From Actinomycetes bacterium (lineage in GTDB: Bacteria > Actinomycetota > Acidimicrobiia > Spongiisociales > UBA5794): 12,804 nucleotides of DNA. The notes below the pieces were generated by a model. It was not told the origin of the DNA, did no database searches, and worked only from the letters and a program-made list of their open reading frames with translations. Location: positions 1 to 12,804 of the forward strand of contig JAMBLH010000162.1 of NCBI GenBank assembly GCA_023336875.1, given 5' to 3'. Of the stretch, positions 7,300 to 12,804 are shown piece by piece. The position numbers and the translations under genes are program-made. Positions within the stretch are counted from its first letter, which is position 1. Each line of letters opens with the position of its first letter.

Positions 7300-8628
7300 T
7301 CAGCCGGACAGCTTCTCTGCAGTGGCAATCGCCTCCGGCAGAGCGATCATGATCAGATGATCGCCGACTTCGATGGTCGTGTTCCCCCGAGGGACGAACG
7401 CCTTGGATCCCCGCTGAACTCCGCCGATAATGAGCGAATGCGGCAGCCGGAGGTCCGCAAGGGTCTTACCAATGGCTGGGCTCTTCGGGCCCACTTCGAG
7501 TTCTATCGCTTCAGCATCTGAGTCGGTGAACGTCACGACGGAGTGGATCACCCCTCGCCGCACGAATCGAAGAATCTCGTTTGCTGCTGAGAGTCGAGAG
7601 CTGACGGTTGCATCGATGCCTATGCCGGACAACAACCCAACGAGGTCAGTGTTCGAGAACCTCGCGATCACTTCGTGCGCACCGAGTGCCTTAGCGACTA
7701 GCGCTCCTACGACGTTCTCGCTATCCCATCCCGACAGAGCCATGACAACATCGGTCGCTTCGACTCCCTCTGCTCTCAGGATCTTGGGATCCTTCGGCTC
7801 CGCACACACGGTGACGACATTGCGTAGCTTCTCTGCAATAACCCGACAACGACCCATGTCTGAATCGATCAACGTCGTATGGATGCCGTGGTCGGCAAGC
7901 AACTTTGCCGTCAGCCTCGCGAGCCGAGTGCCTCCGAGGATGATTGCCTTTTCAGCTGGTTTACTCGATAGACCAAGCCATTCATAGGCATTCTGTGTCG
8001 CCTCCTTTCGCGCCATCATCAACACATGATCTCCTGGCTCAAGAGTCGTTGCGCCTCTCGCGATTATCGTCTTGCCGTGCCGGACCACTGCCACGACAAG
8101 CCAGTCCCACGAGACGACGGTCTCCCTGAGATCTGCGAGTGTTCGACCGACGAACGATGCGGTTGGGCTCACGTATGCGCCGATGAGAACGATCTCGCCA
8201 TCGGCGAACTCGATCATCTCGGATATGTCGCCACTCGACGCGAGGCTGAGAAGTTCTCTTGCTGCAGCTTCGTCTGGGTCGATCACGAGGTCAACACCGA
8301 GGGCTTCGACCTCCGCCTTGAGCTGTGGATCCTCGACCCTTGCGACTTTTCGCGGAATGTTCAGCGTGGTCCCAGCGGCACAGGCGAGTACGTTGACCGC
8401 GTCCGATGAGCTCACCGCGATCAGTAGATCCGAATCAGCAAGACCGGCACTCTTGAGAGTCTCCGCTGATGCTCCGTTGCCGTTGATGACCAAACAGTCG
8501 ATCTCAGATTGCGCCTCAGCGGCGCGAACCGGATCAGATTCGATGACAACGACGTCCTGACCCTCATAGGAGAACTTTTCGGCCAGAAAGGATCCGACCG
8601 CGCCCGCACCAACGATGACAATTCGCAT
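7300..8628 (-). CDS. trkA: Trk potassium uptake regulatory subunit TrkA
   Basis: A 442-aa cytoplasmic protein with the duplicated RCK layout of TrkA. First RCK_N: 'VGAGAVGSFLA' at 6-16 with E30 at the end of the second strand, a typical NAD-binding Rossmann start. First RCK_C is about 135-215, ending near 'EPGDHVLMMA'. Second RCK_N starts at about 227 with 'IILGGTRLARLTA' and D255. Second RCK_C covers about 365-440, ending 'VGDHLIMIAL'. In the family, TrkA rings bind nucleotides and control potassium flow through TrkH, whose gene follows. The second glycine motif is altered (GGTRLA, not GxGxxG), so the second half may bind nucleotide differently. No clear Shine-Dalgarno sequence precedes the ATG, and I could not find a convincing promoter in the 39 bases upstream, so a start within or beyond the ferritin-like gene is possible. 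Confidence 0.95.
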   Translation of the reverse strand: MRIVIVGAGAVGSFLAEKFSYEGQDVVVIESDPVRAAEAQSEIDCLVINGNGASAETLKSAGLADSDLLIAVSSSDAVNVLACAAGTTLNIPRKVARVEDPQLKAEVEALGVDLVIDPDEAAARELLSLASSGDISEMIEFADGEIVLIGAYVSPTASFVGRTLADLRETVVSWDWLVVAVVRHGKTIIARGATTLEPGDHVLMMARKEATQNAYEWLGLSSKPAEKAIILGGTRLARLTAKLLADHGIHTTLIDSDMGRCRVIAEKLRNVVTVCAEPKDPKILRAEGVEATDVVMALSGWDSENVVGALVAKALGAHEVIARFSNTDLVGLLSGIGIDATVSSRLSAANEILRFVRRGVIHSVVTFTDSDAEAIELEVGPKSPAIGKTLADLRLPHSLIIGGVQRGSKAFVPRGNTTIEVGDHLIMIALPEAIATAEKLSG

Positions 8629-8667
8629 ACCGAGGCAGGTTAGCGAGAAGACATCAAGCGACGGCTA

Positions 8668-9735
8668 TCAGCCGGACACCCGAGCAAGAGATGCAACGAT
8701 GGAACGTACTCCCTCAAGACTTGAGTCCTGTGATGCAACGGCATCGGCAAGATCGGCGGCTTCGTGCCACGGGTCTCCCGAGAATCGGTGGATCTCAAAC
8801 GTTGGGCCGGCATGCTCCCCATCTGAAATCGGCTGTTCAACAAGATATCTAGCCGTTGGAGTCATACAAGCCGACATCAGACCGTAGAGCCGACCGATGA
8901 TTCGATCTTGATCGTTCTCGCCTGAGAACAGGTCGTGCATGGTCACGAACATCAATCCGTAGAGGGCGTTGAACAGTCTCGACACGCCCGCGACCGGCTC
9001 GGGAAAATCTGCGGTCTTTGGGTTTGCTCGGACGGGCCATACCTCACCGATCGGACTTACACCGCTCGCGATCTGTTCGAACTTGTAGAAATGCGTGAGT
9101 TCCTGATGATCGGGATCTGCCCATCGTTCGTCGCTAAGACCCTCTCCTTGATCGATAATGATCTCAAGTGCTCTATCCGCGCTCTCACGATCATCGACGA
9201 GCATCAGCCCTCCGCTGTCCTCGGCGTCGAATTTGACAGGCGAGTAGTACGACGGGTCAGAGAGCTGACGATGAGCCTGGGGATCGGCAAAAAGATTGGT
9301 CGTCCCGTCGAGTTGGTCCACAGCTTGCTCGAGTGCCGCATAGAACTGTCCAAGCGTCTCGTAATTATCGTCCTCAGGCGGCGCATTCGGGGCTCGCGGG
9401 CTCTCGATCACCATGAACGTGTCCCTCACCAGCTCCTGGCTGCAGCGCTCGAGAACGAGCGGAAGATCTGGCGTGTGATGAGCCATGAGACTTGGATACT
9501 CAGGTATCGAACCGTAGCCAAATTCGGGATCACCTCCGATGCCGAGGAGAAGGTTCGTGGTAAGACACGTATGGAGCATCTCCTCGACCACAACGCTTGC
9601 GATGAGCCTCGCCGCATCACATTCGCTATCCCTGATCGAGTACATCGCGAACAGGTAGGGCGGGATCGTTGAAAGTTCGACCTTGGTTGCAAGCGCGAGA
9701 TGCGCCCTCAGATCATCAACCGAATCAATTGCCAC
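8668..9735 (-). CDS. VioB-type ferritin-like domain protein
   Basis: A 355-aa protein of the ferritin-like family found in VioB, RebD and many standalone bacterial proteins (Pfam 'Ferritin-like', PF12902, from memory). The N-terminal 'ELSTIPPYLFAMYSI' (E20), 'VVEEMLHTCLTTNLLLGIGG' (E52xxH55), a 'YPSL' segment, 'DTFMVIESP' and 'ETLGQFYAAL' follow the usual order. A second ExxH lies in 'HQELTHFYKFEQI' (E212xxH215). E20, the two ExxH pairs and other acids could form a diiron centre in a four-helix bundle. VioB and RebD are about 1000 aa oxidative dimerising enzymes; this protein carries only the ferritin-like part, so no pigment pathway is implied and the function is unknown. The GTG start has GGGGG six bases upstream; a TTG at 9753 would add six residues. 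It lies 39 bases before trkA on the same strand. Confidence 0.8.
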   Translation of the reverse strand: MAIDSVDDLRAHLALATKVELSTIPPYLFAMYSIRDSECDAARLIASVVVEEMLHTCLTTNLLLGIGGDPEFGYGSIPEYPSLMAHHTPDLPLVLERCSQELVRDTFMVIESPRAPNAPPEDDNYETLGQFYAALEQAVDQLDGTTNLFADPQAHRQLSDPSYYSPVKFDAEDSGGLMLVDDRESADRALEIIIDQGEGLSDERWADPDHQELTHFYKFEQIASGVSPIGEVWPVRANPKTADFPEPVAGVSRLFNALYGLMFVTMHDLFSGENDQDRIIGRLYGLMSACMTPTARYLVEQPISDGEHAGPTFEIHRFSGDPWHEAADLADAVASQDSSLEGVRSIVASLARVSG

Positions 9736-9888
9736 CTCAAACCCCCAATCCAACGACAGGAACTGCAGTGTTCGACTGTAACCGCAGCACGGGCCGTTCG
9801 CACGAAACGATCACATCGACCACAATGGGCCCACGTTGCATTTGCACAACAGGAAGCTGATGCCTGAACGCGTCCGGAAGAGGGCACC
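9736..9888. other. Divergent intergenic region between ferritin-like gene and VOC gene
   Basis: This 153-bp stretch must hold the start signals for both flanking genes, which diverge. I see the ribosome binding sites at each end and a short palindrome TGGGCCCA near 9826-9833. No pair of -35 and -10 boxes is good enough to call on either strand. Confidence 0.5.
9876..9884 (+). promoter_or_regulatory. Ribosome binding site of the VOC gene
   Basis: GGAAGAGGG lies directly upstream of the ATG at 9889, with AGAGG five bases from the start codon. It fixes this ATG as the start. Confidence 0.6.
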
Positions 9889-10281
9889 ATGCATGTGAAG
9901 GGAATCATCTGGATCGGGTCAGCCACGGATGATCGATCAGGAATGAAAGCGTTTTTCTCTGAGCATCTGGGCATGGAGATCACGACCGATGTCCCTGGCT
10001 TCACACGTCTCGCGGCTGGCAACGGCGATCTCTTCGAAATCTTTGGCCCTGACTCGAGTGAGCACGATCAACTCGACACGGGACCGGTCGCAGGACTCTG
10101 GGTTGACGACATTGTTGCAGCGCACGCCGAGCTTGCCACTGCTGACACGGAAGGCCTCACGGATATAGAACGAGGCGCCGATGGCCACGGATGGTTCTAT
10201 TTCAAAGCGCCGGACGGCAACTATTACGAACTGTGCGAACATCCCCGCCCGCGGCCCGTCAAGGGCTCGCCATCAATGTAG
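9889..10281 (+). CDS. VOC-fold protein (glyoxalase/bleomycin-resistance/dioxygenase superfamily)
   Basis: A 130-aa single-domain protein, the usual size for two beta-alpha-beta-beta-beta modules. Module 1 runs from 'VKGIIWIGSATDD' through 'MKAFFSEHLGMEI' to 'DLFEIFGP' with E50. Module 2 runs from 'GPVAGLWVDDIVAAHAEL' to 'WFYFKAPDGNYYELCE' with E114. The two glutamates sit where metal ligands usually do. The histidines commonly found at the start of each module are absent (W8 and the 'AGLW' strand), so a lost or altered metal site is likely and a glyoxalase I role is doubtful. Members bind or convert small molecules, from methylglyoxal adducts to antibiotics; the substrate here cannot be told. 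It is the only plus-strand gene in the window and converges on the cyclase/ATPase gene, with 15 bases between the two stops. Confidence 0.82.
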   Translation: MHVKGIIWIGSATDDRSGMKAFFSEHLGMEITTDVPGFTRLAAGNGDLFEIFGPDSSEHDQLDTGPVAGLWVDDIVAAHAELATADTEGLTDIERGADGHGWFYFKAPDGNYYELCEHPRPRPVKGSPSM

Positions 10282-10296
10282 CCCAAGGGCAGAGAG

Positions 10297-12804
10297 TCAC
10301 ACAGGAAGCGAGGTTGACTCCGTGCCGCGCCCGAGGAGTTCGTTGAGAACTGAGTCGAATGCTGCACACTCGCCCCTCGCCAACGCGTCGTCATAGACGC
10401 CGCTATCAATGCGGGAACGAACCTCGTCGAGAATCGATGCGGCATTCTCGCGAATCGGCACCAATTCGGTGAATGGTTGCTTCTCGCTGATGGGATTGGC
10501 ACACACGGCAGCCAGCAGCTCAACGGCATCCGTGTCTCTGTTCATCGCCGCCCTCACACGTGCTGTCTTCATCATGAGATTGAGCATGTCCGGGGCCATG
10601 CCCATCTGCTCAGCCGCCCTGACGCTGCGAATGAAAGCGCTCTCAGCCTCGTCCAGCAGGCCCGCAGCCTCGTTTGCTTCGCCGAGCCCCTCGTAGGCAA
10701 CCGCCAAACCCCTGGTATATCCAATGCTCGTTGCGCGATCAACCTGTCGCGTGTACATCTCAACCGCCTCCTCGTAGCGGCCACCGGCTACCGCAAGCAT
10801 GCCCCGCAGCCACAACGCCCAGACCATGAAATAGTGCTCGTCCTTGGACTCGTACACTGTCAAAGCTTCAGCAGTGAGTCGGTCAACAGTTTCGAAGTCG
10901 CCAGCGAGTGCTGCGCCGAATGATCGCCAGTTCTTGATTCCACTGACCCATAGTTGCTCGTCAAGGCCGCTGTAGGTGTCAAACGCCTCATCGAGTGTTG
11001 CGATCATATTCTCAACATCTCCGCCGTATGCCATGCTGATCGCGACACACTGAACCGCGATCCATCGATCCGCTGCGCTCGTCGATTCCGGCAAACTATC
11101 CATCGCGACCGTCGCCTCTGCGGCGCCAAGGCCAGGTGATCCTCGCAACGTCACGAACGCGCTGCGTGCTACTCGAGACATTTCTCGAGCGATCACCGAC
11201 TCGTCGTCGACAGCCTCTGCAAATGCACCAAGGACCTCATCGAAGCTGGCGATGCCTGCGGGATACCAGCCGCGGAGCTCATGCACGAAGTACAGAGTGG
11301 TCATCATACGTTGCACGCCGACGCCGTCACGGGCCCCGCAGTAGTGGTGCCACGCAGCTCGTATGTTGTCGATGTCATCCTCGACCATCTTGACCATCCG
11401 AACCTGCTCGCTCACAGGGAACAGTGCAAGTGCATCCTGCATGACGTCCGCAAAGTAACCGGCGTGAGCGCTCTTGACCTCATCGCAGCGCACGGGATCA
11501 CTCTCGAGTTGCGCCTCGGCGTACTGACGCAACAGCTCGTGAGTGACATATCTGCCGGTCGACGGATCGGAACTGATCAACGACTTCGCTGCGAGGTTTG
11601 CGATCGCTCGCAGGGAGGCGTCTGCCACGTTTTGAGCAGCTTCACGGGCGAATCCGCCACGGAACACTGAGAGTGCGGTGAACGTCTCGCGCTCTGCATC
11701 GCTGAGAAGCGCCCACGAGTAGTCGAACACAGCGCGGATGCTCCGATGCCTGTCTGGCACGTCACCCATCTCCGTCTCGAGAAAGTCAAGGTTCTTCTCG
11801 ATCTCCCGAGCAATCTCATCGACGGGGAGCATGTCAACCCAAGCAGCCGCAAGGATAATTGCCAGCGGCAGCCCACCAGTCAGCCTGAGGATCGACGCCA
11901 GCGGCTCGAGAGTCTCATCGGTGAGCTCGAAGGAAGGATCCGCCCGCTCCGCGGCATCGACGAACAGCCGAACAGCGCTGGTCGTGATGGCGTCGCTCGA
12001 CGTATCCCATGAAATATTGAGACCGGAGAGGCTGAATACGACCTCCCCTGTGAGATTCAGTTTTTCACGCGACGTCGCGATGATCTTCACTTCGGGAGCC
12101 GCGCGCAAGATTTCCGTAACCAACTTCGCTTCACCGCGGAGATGCTCGAAGTTGTCGAACACGAGGAGTTGACGCTTTCCAGCAAGATACGACAACAGTT
12201 GGGTTTGACGATCTTCGTCGGTCACCGAGCCAAGGCCAAGAGCCTCAGTCAGGGCCTGTACGATCTCACCTCCCGTGGTGAAGCCAGCGAGTTCGATAAA
12301 GAACACACCGTGGGGAAAGGCGCTGGACAACTCGGCTGCAGCCTGGATTGCGAGCCTTGACTTACCAGAACCACCCGAAGCGAGGATTGTCACGAGCCGA
12401 TTCTCGCCCACGAGTCTCTTCACATCCTCAAGCTCTCTCTCCCTGCCGATGAACTCGGTGAGTTGAATTGGGAGGTTATTTGGCACTGCACCAAGTGACA
12501 GAAGAGGAGGAAACGTCGAGGGGAGATCGTCGATGTCGAGTTGATACACACGCTCGGGTCTCGTCAAGTCCTTCAAGCCATGATCACCCATGTCGACAAG
12601 AGACAGCCCGTCAGGCAACTGATCCTGAACCAGCTGATATGTGGCCCCGGACAAGATCGTCTGCCCACCATGGGCGATCGCCCGAAGGCGGGCAGCGCGA
12701 TTCACCGTTGGGCCGTAGTAGTCCCCCATTCGAAGGTCAGCAGAACCCGTGTGCAACGATGCACGAACCACGAGCCCTGGCGACGTCACCCATTCGACCT
12801 CGGC
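10297..12804 (-). CDS. Adenylate/guanylate cyclase-homology, STAND ATPase and TPR protein (N-terminus cut by window edge)
   Basis: The open frame runs to the right edge, showing 835 residues; the true start lies outside. Residues are counted from the first complete codon. It begins inside a class III nucleotide cyclase domain: 'VVRASLHTG', then 'DYYGPTVNRAARL', where N35 and R39 match the conserved catalytic Asn and Arg. An NB-ARC/AP-ATPase-like STAND module follows: 'LTEFIGRERELEDV', Walker A 'ASGGSGKS' at 142-149, Walker B 'LLVFDN' at 213-218, 'IIATSRE' with R246, and 'GGLPLA' near 310. A winged-helix-like segment around 'LSVFRGGF' leads into a long helical TPR-like C-terminus, clearest at 'AYEGLGEANEAAGLLDEAESAF'. 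STAND proteins are usually signal-triggered switches; coupling to a cyclase suggests nucleotide signalling. Whether the cyclase is active depends on the metal-binding aspartates outside the window. No membrane segment is visible. Confidence 0.88.
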   Translation of the reverse strand, partial: AEVEWVTSPGLVVRASLHTGSADLRMGDYYGPTVNRAARLRAIAHGGQTILSGATYQLVQDQLPDGLSLVDMGDHGLKDLTRPERVYQLDIDDLPSTFPPLLSLGAVPNNLPIQLTEFIGRERELEDVKRLVGENRLVTILASGGSGKSRLAIQAAAELSSAFPHGVFFIELAGFTTGGEIVQALTEALGLGSVTDEDRQTQLLSYLAGKRQLLVFDNFEHLRGEAKLVTEILRAAPEVKIIATSREKLNLTGEVVFSLSGLNISWDTSSDAITTSAVRLFVDAAERADPSFELTDETLEPLASILRLTGGLPLAIILAAAWVDMLPVDEIAREIEKNLDFLETEMGDVPDRHRSIRAVFDYSWALLSDAERETFTALSVFRGGFAREAAQNVADASLRAIANLAAKSLISSDPSTGRYVTHELLRQYAEAQLESDPVRCDEVKSAHAGYFADVMQDALALFPVSEQVRMVKMVEDDIDNIRAAWHHYCGARDGVGVQRMMTTLYFVHELRGWYPAGIASFDEVLGAFAEAVDDESVIAREMSRVARSAFVTLRGSPGLGAAEATVAMDSLPESTSAADRWIAVQCVAISMAYGGDVENMIATLDEAFDTYSGLDEQLWVSGIKNWRSFGAALAGDFETVDRLTAEALTVYESKDEHYFMVWALWLRGMLAVAGGRYEEAVEMYTRQVDRATSIGYTRGLAVAYEGLGEANEAAGLLDEAESAFIRSVRAAEQMGMAPDMLNLMMKTARVRAAMNRDTDAVELLAAVCANPISEKQPFTELVPIRENAASILDEVRSRIDSGVYDDALARGECAAFDSVLNELLGRGTESTSLPV

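Noticed and set aside
8662..8674. Hairpin CGGCT-ATC-AGCCG at the end of the ferritin-like gene before trkA
   Set aside because: Only 5 bp with a three-base loop and no following T-tract; it includes the stop codon and could arise by chance.
8935..9672. A 245-codon plus-strand open frame opposite the ferritin-like gene
   Set aside because: Its peptide shows no recognisable motif, while the minus-strand frame has the ferritin-like family blocks.
10263..10284. Hairpin GGGCT/AGCCC with a 12-base loop at the end of the VOC gene, between convergent genes
   Set aside because: The stem is only 5 bp, overlaps coding sequence and has no T-tract on either strand, so I do not call it a terminator.
1..12804. 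CRISPR arrays, tRNA or rRNA genes, phage or toxin-antitoxin modules
   Set aside because: No regularly spaced direct repeats, cloverleaf sequences, rRNA segments or small paired toxin-antitoxin frames were seen on either strand.

Overview
This window reads as chromosomal DNA of an actinomycete-type bacterium (phylum Actinomycetota). By eye the G+C content is in the high fifties, below that of streptomycetes and mycobacteria, so a moderate-GC lineage such as Acidimicrobiia is my guess. The grounds are the topA-tmk-holB gene order, a topoisomerase I that ends in C-terminal repeats and lysines with no zinc fingers, a glycosyltransferase closely resembling the PimB' mannosyltransferases of phosphatidylinositol mannoside synthesis, and a cyclase/STAND-ATPase/TPR protein of a type common in that phylum. 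The assignment is inference from gene content, not from a marker-gene search.

Layout: almost everything lies on the minus strand, so transcription runs from high to low coordinates. From the right edge: 10297-12804 is the C-terminal part of a large cyclase-homology/STAND-ATPase/TPR protein, cut by the window end. 9889-10281 is the only plus-strand gene, a small VOC-fold protein that converges on it. 8668-9735 is a VioB-type ferritin-like protein, divergent from the VOC gene across about 150 bp. Next come trkA (7300-8628) and trkH (5743-7194), the regulatory and membrane subunits of a Trk potassium uptake system. They are followed by a tandem two-domain histidine phosphatase (4502-5746) and a PimB-like glycosyltransferase (3435-4502). 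After a short promoter region come topA (782-3355), tmk (104-730) and the start of holB (1-107), which runs off the left edge.

The genes are packed tightly. trkH/phosphatase (ATGA), phosphatase/glycosyltransferase (TAATG) and tmk/holB (GTGA) overlap by one to four bases, which points to translational coupling. topA has a recognisable promoter (TTGACA, 17-bp spacer, TATTTG) and probably heads a DNA topology/replication operon. No gene-free stretch exceeds 300 bases. No tRNA, rRNA, CRISPR array or intact transposase was seen.

The most unusual structure is a 105-bp inverted-repeat element at 7195-7299. It fills exactly the space between the trkA stop codon and the trkH start codon. Its 16-bp perfect terminal inverted repeats extend imperfectly to 22 of 25, and both ends contain TA within CTAG. 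It looks like a MITE (a small non-autonomous transposable element). In the transcript it could fold so that the only Shine-Dalgarno-like bases of trkH are paired. The rest is recognisable family biology. The tandem phosphatase, the standalone ferritin-like protein and the cyclase-STAND protein have unclear physiological roles. I did not find a convincing new multi-gene system.
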